From positions 20,108 to 84,107 of the forward strand of contig NZ_JAUOPC010000018.1 of NCBI RefSeq assembly GCF_030546805.1: a stretch of 64,000 nt of DNA, written 5' to 3'. Shown piece by piece: positions 16,280 through 25,292 of the stretch. A model generated the notes under the pieces. The model was given only the letters and a program-made list of their open reading frames with translations. It searched no databases and had not been told where the DNA came from. The position numbers and the translations under genes were made by a program. This stretch comes from Cyclobacterium sp. 1_MG-2023. GTDB taxonomy: Bacteria; Bacteroidota; Bacteroidia; Cytophagales; Cyclobacteriaceae. Numbering within the stretch: the first letter of the stretch is position 1; the number at the start of each line of letters is the position of its first letter.

Positions 16280-17203
16280 ATGGAGCAGCTTAGTACCAGA
16301 CATTTATTGGGGATAAAAGACCTGAGCCCTGCAGATATTCAATTGATTTTTGAAACAGCAGACAATTTCAAAGACATATTGAACAGGCCAATTAAAAAAG
16401 TACCTTCTCTAAGAGATATAACCATTGCCAACGTTTTTTTTGAGAACTCTACAAGGACAAAGCTTTCTTTTGAATTGGCAGAAAAAAGACTATCGGCAGA
16501 TGTAGTCAATTTTGCGTCGGCAAGTAGTTCTGTTAAAAAAGGAGAAACACTGATCGATACAGTCAATAATATTTTGGCCATGAAAGTAGACATGGTCGTT
16601 ATGAGGCATTCCAGTCCTGGAGCGCCTCATTTTTTATCCAAGCATATTAGTGCCAATATCGTCAATGCCGGGGATGGGACCCATGAGCACCCCACGCAAG
16701 CCTTGTTAGACTCCTTTTCTATCAGGGAAAAACTCGGGGATGTAGCTGGTAAAAAGGTAGCAATTATTGGAGATATTTTGCATTCGAGGGTAGCTTTATC
16801 GAATATTTTCTGTCTTCAAAAGCTTGGGGCAGAAGTGATGGTTTGTGGGCCGGTGACCTTATTGCCCAAATACATTGCAGATTTAGGGGTGAAGGTAGAA
16901 CATGATGTATTCAAAGCTTTGCAATGGTGTGATGTAGCCAATGTGCTCAGGATTCAATTGGAGAGGCAGCAAATTAAGTATTTTCCTTCCCTCAGAGAAT
17001 ACTCCCTTTTTTATGGGATCAATAGGGAATTATTAAACAGATTAGATAAAGAAATTGTAATCATGCACCCGGGCCCAATCAATAGAGGTGTAGAATTGAA
17101 TTCTGATGTTGCAGATTCAGAACATGCTATTATCCTACAGCAAGTAGAAAATGGTGTAGCTATTAGAATGGCGGTATTGTATTTGCTAGCAGGTGTGAAA
17201 TGA
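16280..17203 (+). CDS. pyrB: Aspartate carbamoyltransferase catalytic subunit
   Basis: 307 residues, normal length. It condenses carbamoyl phosphate with aspartate to carbamoyl-aspartate, the committed step of pyrimidine synthesis, using the product of CarB (also in this window). The carbamoyl-phosphate loop FFENSTRTKLSFELAEKRL is near residue 53, with MRHSSPGAPH near 110, DGTHEHPTQALLD near 132 and IMHPGPINRGVEL near 260. No pyrI regulatory subunit follows. It is co-transcribed with pyrR and followed by a terminator. Confidence 0.97.
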   Translation: MEQLSTRHLLGIKDLSPADIQLIFETADNFKDILNRPIKKVPSLRDITIANVFFENSTRTKLSFELAEKRLSADVVNFASASSSVKKGETLIDTVNNILAMKVDMVVMRHSSPGAPHFLSKHISANIVNAGDGTHEHPTQALLDSFSIREKLGDVAGKKVAIIGDILHSRVALSNIFCLQKLGAEVMVCGPVTLLPKYIADLGVKVEHDVFKALQWCDVANVLRIQLERQQIKYFPSLREYSLFYGINRELLNRLDKEIVIMHPGPINRGVELNSDVADSEHAIILQQVENGVAIRMAVLYLLAGVK

Positions 17204-17229
17204 GGGCTTAATCGGTAGCCTCCTTTTTA
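17202..17229 (+). terminator. Terminator after pyrB
   Basis: GAGGGCT (17202-17208) pairs with AGCCTC (17217-17222) with one bulged G, followed by CTTTTTAT. The stem begins inside the pyrB stop codon. Confidence 0.55.
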
Positions 17230-17263
17230 TCTATCATTTTAAAAATGTTTTAAAAATAAGTCC

Positions 17264-18631
17264 ATGATATACAATTCAATTGTTGAAACTATCGGAAACA
17301 CCCCTTTAATTAGATTAAACAATTTAAATAAGGGGATAGAAGGAGAAATACTGGTTAAAGTAGAATATTTTAATCCGGGCAATTCCATGAAAGATAGAAT
17401 GGCTGTGAAAATGGTAGAGGATGCTGAAAAGGACGGGATATTGAAACCTGGAGGAACCATTATCGAAGGCACTAGTGGCAATACCGGAATGGGACTGGCC
17501 CTTGCAGCTATCTCAAAAGGGTACAAATGCATTTTTACGATGGCTGACAAACAGTCCCAAGAAAAAATTGATATTTTGAAGGCTGTAGGAGCTGAGGTTA
17601 TCGTCTGTCCTACCAACGTAGCCCCTGACGACCCAAGGTCATATTATGCAGTAGCCCAAAAACTAAATAAAGACATTCCCAATTCTTTTTATCCCAACCA
17701 ATACGATAATCCTTCCAATTGGAAAGCCCATTATGAAACCACAGGCCCTGAGATTTGGAGAGACACAGCAGGTGAAATCACCCATTTTGCTGCAGGTGTA
17801 GGTACCGGTGGATCCATGTCAGGGACGGCAAAGTTTTTAAAAGAACAATCAGAAAACCTAATATCTGTGGGAATTGATACCTATGGCTCGGTTTTTAAAA
17901 AATACAAGGAAACAGGAGAGTTTGACGAAAATGAAGTCTATCCTTACCTTACAGAAGGAATAGGAGAGGATATTTTGCCGAAAAACGTTAACTTTTCAGT
18001 GATTGACCATTTTATTAAAGTTACCGATAAGGATGCAGCAGTCATGACCAGGAGGTTGGCCAAAGAAGAGGGACTTTTCGTGGGTTGGTCTTGTGGATCG
18101 GCAGTACATGGTGCTTTGGAATATGCCAAAGAAAATCTCAAAAAAGGAGATCGAATGGTGATTTTACTTCCTGATCATGGGACGCGTTATCTAGGTAAAG
18201 TTTACAATGATGATTGGATGCGAAACCACGGGTTTCTGGAAGATAAGGCCTACGGCACCGCAAGGGATATCGTATCATCAAGGAAGGATGGCTATCAATT
18301 GGTAGTAGTGGATAAAAACACTAAGATCAAGGAGGCCATTGCCATTATGAATGATAAAAGTGTTTCCCAGATCCCTGTGATGGAAGGGGAACATGTCATA
18401 GGAAGCCTTACAGACAATAAGCTTTTGCTTAAGATTATTGAGAATCCTGAACTTAAAGATGCCAACGTTTCCGAAGTAATGGAAGATTCCATGCAATTTG
18501 TTGCATTGGACAGCACTTTAGATGTATTGTCCTCTATGGTAGAGAGAGAAAAAGCAGTTTTGGTACGGGACGATAATCATCGGGTACATATCGTTACCAA
18601 ACACGATATATTGGCAGCAATTACAAAATAG
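17264..18631 (+). CDS. Cystathionine beta-synthase-like PLP enzyme with two CBS domains
   Basis: 455 residues. The N-terminal fold-type II PLP domain (1-320) has IGNTPLIRL, FNPGNSMKDRMAVKM with the likely Schiff-base Lys at residue 43, GTSGNTGMGLA for the cofactor phosphate or substrate, and GVGTGGSMSGTAKF. Two CBS motifs follow (about 340-455), which in eukaryotic cystathionine beta-synthase respond to S-adenosylmethionine or other adenosyl ligands. The domain order is that of cystathionine beta-synthase, which makes cystathionine from homocysteine and serine; a cysteine-synthase activity cannot be excluded. No transsulfuration partner is adjacent. Confidence 0.88.
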   Translation: MIYNSIVETIGNTPLIRLNNLNKGIEGEILVKVEYFNPGNSMKDRMAVKMVEDAEKDGILKPGGTIIEGTSGNTGMGLALAAISKGYKCIFTMADKQSQEKIDILKAVGAEVIVCPTNVAPDDPRSYYAVAQKLNKDIPNSFYPNQYDNPSNWKAHYETTGPEIWRDTAGEITHFAAGVGTGGSMSGTAKFLKEQSENLISVGIDTYGSVFKKYKETGEFDENEVYPYLTEGIGEDILPKNVNFSVIDHFIKVTDKDAAVMTRRLAKEEGLFVGWSCGSAVHGALEYAKENLKKGDRMVILLPDHGTRYLGKVYNDDWMRNHGFLEDKAYGTARDIVSSRKDGYQLVVVDKNTKIKEAIAIMNDKSVSQIPVMEGEHVIGSLTDNKLLLKIIENPELKDANVSEVMEDSMQFVALDSTLDVLSSMVEREKAVLVRDDNHRVHIVTKHDILAAITK

Positions 18632-18666
18632 TATTCCAAGTAGAGAAATAGAATAGCAGACTTATT

Positions 18667-19302
18667 ATGGACAAAAAGCATTTGGACCTGATCTTAGAAG
18701 GAGATTTTGATTTTGATATCAGGGAAGCCATAGAAAGTGGCTGGGAAACTTATAAAAAAGTGGCCATTTATTCTATCTCCTTTACCCTTTTGATCGTTTC
18801 TCTTCAGTTTTTGTTTATGTATTACGCGGAGAACTTTCTATTCGTGTATTCATTTTTTCTTGCAGGGCCTCTTTTCGCGGGTTTTTATTTGGTAGCCAAT
18901 AAAATCAGCCATGGAGAGCAGGTGATTTACCCGGATTTCTTTAAAGGCTTTAATTATTACTTGCCGGTGGTTTTGGTTTGGATAGTTGGTCAAGTAATCA
19001 CCGTTTTAGGGATTTTTGCTTTGATTCTTCCAGGAATCTACTTTCTGGTCGGATATATGTTTAGCATATTGATCACCATCTTTTCAGGATTGGATTTTTG
19101 GAATTCCCTGGAATACAGCAGAAAGATTATTCACAAAAAATGGACTAAGTTTTTTCTTTTTGGATTGGTCTTGGCCCTGATGAATTTAATCGGAGGGTTG
19201 CTATTTGGGATCGGGTTGGTCGTTACCATACCTTTAACCTACTATGCCATTTATCATGTTTTCGAAAGCTTAAATCTAGGTCTCCCCATTGAGGAAGAAT
19301 AG
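18667..19302 (+). CDS. Integral membrane protein of unknown function
   Basis: 211 residues with about five membrane helices (near 32-52, 58-76, 94-125, 127-145 and 165-200) and an acidic, cytoplasm-like N-terminus (LDLILEGDFDFDIREAIESG). The pattern of an amphipathic N-terminal helix with W-x-x-(Y/F)-K-K before the first helix, and NSLEYSRKIIHKKW between later helices, resembles DUF975 / YciC-like membrane proteins. That link is weak. It lies 35 bases after the cystathionine beta-synthase gene, so it may be co-transcribed. Confidence 0.65.
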   Translation: MDKKHLDLILEGDFDFDIREAIESGWETYKKVAIYSISFTLLIVSLQFLFMYYAENFLFVYSFFLAGPLFAGFYLVANKISHGEQVIYPDFFKGFNYYLPVVLVWIVGQVITVLGIFALILPGIYFLVGYMFSILITIFSGLDFWNSLEYSRKIIHKKWTKFFLFGLVLALMNLIGGLLFGIGLVVTIPLTYYAIYHVFESLNLGLPIEEE

Positions 19303-19642
19303 GGTTTTAACAATAGATAGGCTTTTTTTAAGGCCAATTGCCAATTTTTTTTAAAAAGCCCTTCATTTTCAAAGGTTTAAAGGCGTACTTTGCATCTAAG
19401 TATAAATTATTCAATAGAACTGCTTTGTTGCTATGAATTCTTTTACCCGGATTATGAAATAGGATTTCCTGAGCTCTCCTAGGGAGGTTTGTAATCGCAA
19501 GAAAATCAGGCTGTTTTGAGATTTTAGCATAGCATTGCTATGGTGAAATTGAAAACAGTATCGATGAGGCTGATCTTGAAGCGATTTCAGCAAGTAATAG
19601 ATGGTCTATTGCATATTTCGGGTTTAAAAACCAACCTTGATT
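19303..19642. other. Intergenic region upstream of the hybrid kinase
   Basis: 340 bases. A hairpin CATAGC-ATT-GCTATG occupies 19528-19542, about 100 bases before the kinase start. Otherwise no promoter box or open frame that I trust. Confidence 0.4.
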
Positions 19643-22195
19643 ATGAGATTCAATGCAAGAATAATGGTAATCCTCGGTTTTTTCCTGGGGATTTGTTTAA
19701 TAGTGGGGGTAGGGGCAATTACCTATTTTAGTGTGACCAAACTATTGGCCTCTGTCGAATCCCTTTCCGAGCCCAACGAAAAACTGAGAAACCTCAATCA
19801 ACTTTTGGCTGACATCTACCAACTAGACAAGTCTAGAAGTGTGTTTGTGGAGGAAGATACCAGCCATAATCTGGATTATTACAATCAGATACAAAATGAA
19901 ATTAAAAAGCTTGAAGCCATTGTTTCGGATTCTACAGAACTAAAAAAACTGAAAGGGATTAGCTATAGTGTCAATGAGTTGATGGTGGTTTATAAAGGTC
20001 TGGAAGATGTAAAGAAGAGTCTTTATAACAGGAATTTTAGCAATGAAGCCTTATACAATATTGAAAGAAAAATTAAAAGGAAAGAAGAGTTAAGTAGACT
20101 ACAGAATTTAGGTAAAATAAGGATTGGAATAGACCCTTCAGCGCTCAAAGACCAAAATCAGACCACAGATAAATCACCCAAATCGATAAACAAGGATGTG
20201 ACTTCTTCCGGGACTTTGGCAGGAGACGGAAAAGAAGACATGGATAAGATCAAGGGTACATTGAGGCTTAACCTTAACCGCTTGAACCCGGTGGATGATG
20301 TCATGCCTGTAGATACAGATTCCATCATTTATACTGTAAGGCAAATGGTATTGGATATCAATAATGAAGAGCAATATCTCAGGTCCAGATTAAGTGAGTT
20401 GGAACAAGAGCTCAATGATAAAAACAGGGAGCTGATCATGAATATTCAGAGTGTGGTCACCTCTCTACAAAATGAATCTCTATTAAGGTCTAAGGCTGAA
20501 AATGATTCAGCATATGAGTTGACCTATAAACTGTCAATATTACTTGGCGTATTGATTGCTGTAGGGGTGGTTGGTTCTTCGGGTTTTATTTATAGTATTA
20601 TCCGAGAAATTAAAAAGGCAGAAGCTTATCAGGAAAAACTTGCTGAGGCCAAAAGGAGGTCAGACAATCTGGCCAAAACCAAGCAAGATTTCTTAGCCAG
20701 CATGAGCCATGAAATACGGAATCCCCTTCATGTAATTCAAGGTTATAATGAGGCTTTGCTTAAAACCAATCTGGGTGAAGCTCAAACTGAATATGTCAGA
20801 ATGATACAATTTGCTTCGGGAACACTCTTGGGAATTGTAAATGATATTCTAGACTTTTCGAAGTTGGAAGCGGGTAAAATTAAGATCGAAAAAGTGATTA
20901 TTAATCCCGATACATTTTTTAAAGACATACATTCCTTTTTCAAGCAAAAAGCTACAGATAGTGGGCTCTCTCTGGAGTTTTCGGTGCTGCTTCCCAAAAA
21001 TAAATACCTATTGGGAGATGATTTAAGGATTAATCAGATCATGAATAACCTGCTATCTAACGCAGTGAAATTTACTGAAAAAGGGAAGGTTTCGGTTAGG
21101 GTTTCCATGGATAATGCTGATAATTTGGTGCTTGAAGTTTCAGATACAGGAATGGGAATGGATGAAAGCCTTCAAGCCAATTTGTTTAAAGAATTCAATC
21201 AGGGAGATGGCACCATTTCCAGGAAATATGGCGGTACTGGTTTGGGGCTGGCAATTGTGAAAAAGTTAGTAGACCTTCAGGAAGGGAAAATAGCTTTAGC
21301 TAGCAAGTCCGGAGAAGGAACCCAAATCACTGTTTCAATACCTGCTACCTTACTGGACAAGAAAGAGGAAAGTGCGGCCCCTGTAGTGGACTCCAATGCA
21401 GTGGGAAACTTGAAGGTGCTTTTAGTGGATGATGATGAAATGGGGTTGAAATTCACAAATTTACTTTTTAGTGGCTTAGGGGCGCAGGTTGTTGCCTATC
21501 CTGGAGGAATTGAATTTATGAATAACTTTGTGGAGGAAGATTTTGATCTGGTGTTGCTGGATATTCAGATGCCGGAAATAGATGGTTATCAGGTTTTTAA
21601 GTCCTTAAGGTCGAGAGAAAAATACCAGGAGGTACCCATCGTGGCCATGACCGCGAATGTTTTTACCAAAGATAGAGAAAGCATGATCAATGAAGGTTTC
21701 GATGGTGTTTTATTGAAGCCATTTAATGAAGCTGAACTTGTTAAAATAATAGTTGATTTTGTTAAGCCACAAAAAGAAGAGGTGCTTCTTGCTTCACCCG
21801 AAAAGTTAAATCCAATCCTTTCTAATAAAGAAGAGGACAGTTATACCGCTCCAAGTTACAGCTTAGTTGATATCAGGAAATTTTGTATGGGAGATGAAGC
21901 ATTGTTTAAGGAGGTGGTAGAAGGATTTTATACCCAAACAGGCTTGGATTTAATCATGATGAATAAAGCTTGTGATGAAGAAGATTATGAGACAATACGA
22001 TCCATTGCACACCAGCTTTCCAGTCGATTGGGGCAATTACAATTCAAATACAAAGATCTCGCAAAAGAAATTGAGATTGATCTGAAAAGGAATAATACCC
22101 AAGACATTCAAGAAAAAGTGTGGACTTTGACGGAGAAAATCAATACCCTTCTGGAAGATCTTGCAGTAAAATTTGGCTACGAAATGGTGGATTAA
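19643..22195 (+). CDS. Hybrid sensor histidine kinase with receiver and Hpt domains
   Basis: 850 residues from the ATG at 19643 (a TTG two codons earlier is in frame). Two membrane helices (about 10-32 and 295-318) flank an extracytoplasmic, largely helical sensor region without a recognised domain. Then come HisKA with SMSHEIRNPLHVIQGYN (phospho-His near 356), an HATPase with NQIMNNLLSNAVKFTEKG and VSDTGMGMDE, a receiver with DLVLLDIQMPEIDGYQ (phospho-Asp near 638), and a C-terminal Hpt with SIAHQLSSRLGQL (His near 788). This supports a full His-Asp-His phosphorelay needing an external response regulator. Its stop overlaps the stop of the sigma-54 regulator on the opposite strand by four bases; that regulator is the obvious candidate partner. 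Confidence 0.92.
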   Translation: MRFNARIMVILGFFLGICLIVGVGAITYFSVTKLLASVESLSEPNEKLRNLNQLLADIYQLDKSRSVFVEEDTSHNLDYYNQIQNEIKKLEAIVSDSTELKKLKGISYSVNELMVVYKGLEDVKKSLYNRNFSNEALYNIERKIKRKEELSRLQNLGKIRIGIDPSALKDQNQTTDKSPKSINKDVTSSGTLAGDGKEDMDKIKGTLRLNLNRLNPVDDVMPVDTDSIIYTVRQMVLDINNEEQYLRSRLSELEQELNDKNRELIMNIQSVVTSLQNESLLRSKAENDSAYELTYKLSILLGVLIAVGVVGSSGFIYSIIREIKKAEAYQEKLAEAKRRSDNLAKTKQDFLASMSHEIRNPLHVIQGYNEALLKTNLGEAQTEYVRMIQFASGTLLGIVNDILDFSKLEAGKIKIEKVIINPDTFFKDIHSFFKQKATDSGLSLEFSVLLPKNKYLLGDDLRINQIMNNLLSNAVKFTEKGKVSVRVSMDNADNLVLEVSDTGMGMDESLQANLFKEFNQGDGTISRKYGGTGLGLAIVKKLVDLQEGKIALASKSGEGTQITVSIPATLLDKKEESAAPVVDSNAVGNLKVLLVDDDEMGLKFTNLLFSGLGAQVVAYPGGIEFMNNFVEEDFDLVLLDIQMPEIDGYQVFKSLRSREKYQEVPIVAMTANVFTKDRESMINEGFDGVLLKPFNEAELVKIIVDFVKPQKEEVLLASPEKLNPILSNKEEDSYTAPSYSLVDIRKFCMGDEALFKEVVEGFYTQTGLDLIMMNKACDEEDYETIRSIAHQLSSRLGQLQFKYKDLAKEIEIDLKRNNTQDIQEKVWTLTEKINTLLEDLAVKFGYEMVD

Positions 22196-23559
22196 TCCAA
22201 ACCGTATTTTTCAAGTTTGTTGTACAGTGTTTTCCTGTCCATGTTCAATACTTTTGCAGTTTTGGATTTATTAAACCGCATCTCTTCCAATGTTTTTATG
22301 ATAAGTGATTTTTCCTGATCCTCGAATGAGCTTTTTAGATCCGTGGCAGAGTTTATGTCTGCAGGGTGAAATGGCTCCTGATCGAGGAGTTCTGAAGGGA
22401 TAACTTTAGATTGAATTTGACCTTCTCCTGTTAGCAATACTGCTCGCCTGATAATGTTTTTTAGCTCACGTAAATTCCCGGGCCAGTGATACTTTTTAAA
22501 GATCTTCACCACCTCCGGGCTAAACCCTGTCACATTCTTTTCAAGTGTAGCATTGCTTTTTATCAAAAAAAGATTGGAAAAAAACATTAAGTCTTCTCGC
22601 CTTTCTCTCAAGGGTTGGGCCCTTAAGCTGAATTCGTTTAATCGGTGGAAAAGGTCTTCCCTAAATAGTCCTTGTCTGGAAAGGTCTTGTAAATCTTCAT
22701 TGGTTGCTGCAATTATTCTAACATCCACAGAGATGTCTTTATTGGCGCCAATCTTTCTTATCTTTCGCTCTTGTATAGCTCTGAGAAGCTTGATTTGTAT
22801 CTCATAACTTAGATTTCCGATTTCATCCAAGAAGATTGTTCCCCCATTTGCATTCTCAAAATGCCCTGTTTTATGGTCTATAGCTCCTGTAAAAGCTCCT
22901 TTTACGTGACCAAATAGCTCACTTCCGGCAAGTTCCTTTGATAAGGCCCCACAGTCCACAGCAACGAAAGGACCCTTAGATCGTTTGGATTGTTGGTGTA
23001 CCCGCTTCGAGATATATTCTTTACCTGTACCACTTTCCCCCAATACAATAATGCTTAAATCAGTGGGTGCCACCAAGCCAATATGTTCTTCTATTTGCAG
23101 GGCTTCTTTACTTTTACCTATTTGGTAATCCAATTCAGAAAGTTTATTTGCAGTCTGCACTTTTTTATTTACTTGAAGGGAAGGTTTTCGCTGCTTGTTT
23201 TCCTTCTTTAATGCCTGTTGTACAGTAAGGAGTAATTCATCCGGTTGAATAGGCTTGGTAATGTACTCAAAGGCCCCCATTTTCATGGACTTGACTGCCG
23301 TTCTAATGTCAGAATAATTTGTAATCAAAATCACAGGGAATTCCGGTTGTTCATTGAGCACTTGATCAAGTATTTCCATACCGGTCCCATCAGGTAAACG
23401 ATAATCAGTGATGATTAAATCAACTTGATGCTTTTCAAAATAGCTCAGGCCTTCCGACACTTTTGTGCTATTCATTACCTCAAATCCATTTTTCTCTAAA
23501 AATTTGCTAATGATTTTAGAGTAGGTAAGGTCATCCTCAATTAAAAGAATTTTTGACAT
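22192..23559 (-). CDS. NtrC-type sigma-54-dependent response regulator
   Basis: 455 residues. The receiver domain (1-120) has IEDD near the N-terminus and phospho-Asp D52 in LIITDYRLPDGTG. The AAA+ activator domain (about 145-385) has GESGTGKE (Walker A, near 172), the sigma-54 contact loop GAFTGA (near 220), GTIFLDEIGNL (Walker B) and an Arg-finger region RREDL. The C-terminal Fis-type helix-turn-helix (about 415-455) has KSKTAKVLNMDRKTLYNKL. It should bind enhancer sites and open sigma-54 promoters once phosphorylated. Tail to tail with the hybrid kinase, overlapping by four bases. I found no confident -24/-12 promoter in the window. Confidence 0.93.
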   Translation of the reverse strand: MSKILLIEDDLTYSKIISKFLEKNGFEVMNSTKVSEGLSYFEKHQVDLIITDYRLPDGTGMEILDQVLNEQPEFPVILITNYSDIRTAVKSMKMGAFEYITKPIQPDELLLTVQQALKKENKQRKPSLQVNKKVQTANKLSELDYQIGKSKEALQIEEHIGLVAPTDLSIIVLGESGTGKEYISKRVHQQSKRSKGPFVAVDCGALSKELAGSELFGHVKGAFTGAIDHKTGHFENANGGTIFLDEIGNLSYEIQIKLLRAIQERKIRKIGANKDISVDVRIIAATNEDLQDLSRQGLFREDLFHRLNEFSLRAQPLRERREDLMFFSNLFLIKSNATLEKNVTGFSPEVVKIFKKYHWPGNLRELKNIIRRAVLLTGEGQIQSKVIPSELLDQEPFHPADINSATDLKSSFEDQEKSLIIKTLEEMRFNKSKTAKVLNMDRKTLYNKLEKYGLD

Positions 23560-23596
23560 ATAAAATTAATACGCATTAGATTTTAAATATAAAGGA

Positions 23597-23624
23597 AAAG
23601 CACCGATTTCACAATCAGTGCTTT
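23597..23624 (-). terminator. Terminator of the small membrane-anchored protein gene
   Basis: AAAGCAC-C-GATT pairs with AATC-A-GTGCTTT around a 4-base loop (one C/A mismatch). On the minus strand the arm is followed by TTCCTTTATATTT. It separates the 124-residue gene from the response regulator. Confidence 0.65.
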
Positions 23625-23657
23625 CAGGTAAACGTTGGCTTAGCTGTTTTTATATTT

Positions 23658-24032
23658 TTATTGTGAAACAATGATTCCATTTTCGTCATAGAGCACCATT
23701 ATGTTAAAATAATCGGCATCTTTGAAACATACATCATAGAAATCATCATCGTTATGTGATATTTTTGTTACCGTTCGAATTTCTAAATCGTTAATTAAAC
23801 TGTCAGTCTGAATAACCCTTTGGATATTCAGTGGTAAATCGGTCGCAGCAATACTTACAGAGTCTGTAAATATATTTCTTGTGCTACTGTATACGGAGGA
23901 TTCAATTGGATGGTTGTCCTTGTTGTTCCTAAATATTTCATGGCTATTCCATTGAAACTTAAATGGTAAGGTGAAAATGAATAAAATGAACAACGTACCA
24001 ACTCCCAGCCCAACAATAATTTCACGTCTCAT
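23658..24032 (-). CDS. Small membrane-anchored protein, unknown function
   Basis: 124 residues. An N-terminal membrane segment (VGLGVGTLFILFIFTLPF, about 7-24) is followed by a probably periplasmic domain with short beta strands and a C-terminal segment (DVCFKDADYFNIMVLYDENG). I recognise no family. It is upstream of the sigma-54 regulator on the same strand, but a terminator lies between them, so it is likely an independent unit. Confidence 0.65.
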   Translation of the reverse strand: MRREIIVGLGVGTLFILFIFTLPFKFQWNSHEIFRNNKDNHPIESSVYSSTRNIFTDSVSIAATDLPLNIQRVIQTDSLINDLEIRTVTKISHNDDDFYDVCFKDADYFNIMVLYDENGIIVSQ

Positions 24033-24154
24033 GATCGAAAGGTTATAAGTCCTTTTAATGCATTTACTGTGCCAACTTTAAGTTCATTGAACGACTGGGG
24101 TTTTGTATAAAATTTATGGGTAAAATGTACCCATACTGCTGACCTCAAACAACC

Positions 24155-24186
24155 CTTGTGGGAAATGAAAAACTTTACTAACTTTG
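24155..24186 (+). promoter_or_regulatory. Promoter of the candidate small RNA / murI transcript
   Basis: CTTG (24155-24158), 20 bases, then TAACTTTG (24179-24186). This is the only place in the window where I see both a TTG-type -33 element and a perfect TAnnTTTG -7 box at proper spacing. Transcription should start near 24190. Confidence 0.6.
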
Positions 24187-24189
24187 TTA

Positions 24190-24303
24190 TGCACGCTTAG
24201 TGTTTGGAGCTTAATCCATGCCTAACGTGCAAAATGTTTTAATTTAATTTAACCCTTCGCTTGCATTTCCCCGGATGCGTGAATCCGGGGAATTTATTTT
24301 TCT
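24190..24303 (+). ncRNA. Candidate small structured RNA (or terminated leader) ahead of murI
   Basis: A stretch of about 114 bases with a promoter just before it and an intrinsic terminator at its end. The 5' part forms TGCACG-C-TTAG (24190-24200) paired with CTAACGTGCA (24222-24231), one bulge, closing a 21-base loop. A single-stranded AT-rich linker follows (24232-24260), then the terminator hairpin. There is no open frame. It may be a stand-alone small RNA, or a leader controlling murI by premature termination. No Rfam family was recognised. Confidence 0.45.
24269..24303 (+). terminator. Intrinsic terminator ending the candidate RNA
   Basis: Perfect 8-bp stem CCCCGGAT (24269-24276) / ATCCGGGG (24283-24290), 6-base loop, followed by AATTTATTTTTCT. 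It stands 30 bases before the murI start. Confidence 0.75.
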
Positions 24304-24332
24304 ATAAAAAGCTTTTAAATTTCTAAGTAATT

Positions 24333-25148
24333 ATGGCCATCGTTGCGCAATCGCCCATAGGGATTTTTGACAGTGGAATAGGAGGGTTGACTGTAGCCAA
24401 GGAAGTAAAAAAAATGCTTCCAAATGAGCAGATCGTTTATTTTGGTGATACCGCCCATTTGCCTTATGGTGATAAAAGTACGGCAGCTATACAAGCCTAC
24501 TCCGTGAAAATAGCGGATGCCTTACTTAAAGAAAATTGCAAAATGATTTTAATTGCCTGCAATTCAGCCTCTGCTGCTGCCTTTGATTTAGTGAAGGCTT
24601 ATGTGGCTTCTAAGGCATTGGTTATGAATGTCATTGATCCGGTTGTCGATTTTCTTGGTAACAATCATAAAGACGAAAATGTTGGCTTAATTGGCACCAA
24701 GCAAACGGTGACCTCCGGTGTGTATTTACGAAAAGTAAACGACCTTGGTCAAGGAATTATAATAAAATCATTGGCCACCCCTTTGCTTGCTCCAATGATT
24801 GAAGAGGGCTTTCATTTACAAAATATAAGTAAAGATATTATTGCTTCTTATTTAAATCGGTCAGAATTAAAGGAAATTCAAACATTAGTTTTGGGTTGCA
24901 CCCATTATCCTTTAATCAAGCATCAAATAATGGAATTTTATAATGGAAAGATTCAAATTATAGATGCATCAGAAACCGTTGCCAAGTCGGTAGAAAATCT
25001 ACTCCGAAAGAACAAGCTTTTAGCGGGGCATATTTCAGAACAAAAAGACAAATTTTTGGTCTCAGATTACACGGTTTCTTTTGAAGAAACTACCAAGCTT
25101 TTCTTTGGTAAACAGATAAAACTACAAAAATTTCCTTTATGGGAATAG
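24333..25148 (+). CDS. murI: Glutamate racemase
   Basis: 271 residues. Makes D-glutamate for peptidoglycan in the cytoplasm. Family signatures: IGIFDSGIGGLTVAKEV at the N-terminus, FGDTAHLPYGDKS near 38, first catalytic Cys C76 in LIACNSASAAA, and second catalytic Cys in LVLGCTHYPLI near 187. Length is normal. The start lies just after a terminator, so expression must come from readthrough of the upstream RNA or from a promoter inside the last 30 bases. Confidence 0.95.
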   Translation: MAIVAQSPIGIFDSGIGGLTVAKEVKKMLPNEQIVYFGDTAHLPYGDKSTAAIQAYSVKIADALLKENCKMILIACNSASAAAFDLVKAYVASKALVMNVIDPVVDFLGNNHKDENVGLIGTKQTVTSGVYLRKVNDLGQGIIIKSLATPLLAPMIEEGFHLQNISKDIIASYLNRSELKEIQTLVLGCTHYPLIKHQIMEFYNGKIQIIDASETVAKSVENLLRKNKLLAGHISEQKDKFLVSDYTVSFEETTKLFFGKQIKLQKFPLWE

Positions 25149-25257
25149 GGGTTTTTTGAAATTAATATTGTTTTGTGGGTAGGAGTGAAACTTTTTAGCT
25201 AATTTATACTCGGTCTAAGTTTGGGCAGTTTGGGGAACTAATTCTTAAAAAAAGACG

Positions 25258-25265
25258 TAACTTTG
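25258..25265 (+). promoter_or_regulatory. Promoter -7 box candidate for the PurF-like gene
   Basis: TAACTTTG fits TAnnTTTG and lies 27 bases before the ATG. TTTG occurs at 25229-25232, but the 25-base spacing is longer than usual. Confidence 0.4.
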
Positions 25266-25292
25266 GTTCATATTTTACTCCTTTAGAACGTT

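Noticed and set aside
19540..19731. Short open frame upstream of and overlapping the hybrid kinase start
   Set aside because: It runs into the kinase coding region in another frame, has no recognisable domain, and its residues look like a translated leader.
22192..24032. Sigma-54 (-24/-12) promoter next to the NtrC-type regulator
   Set aside because: No TGGCAC-N5-TTGC match was found in the neighbouring intergenic sequences by eye; a weak resemblance near 55207 lies inside tig.
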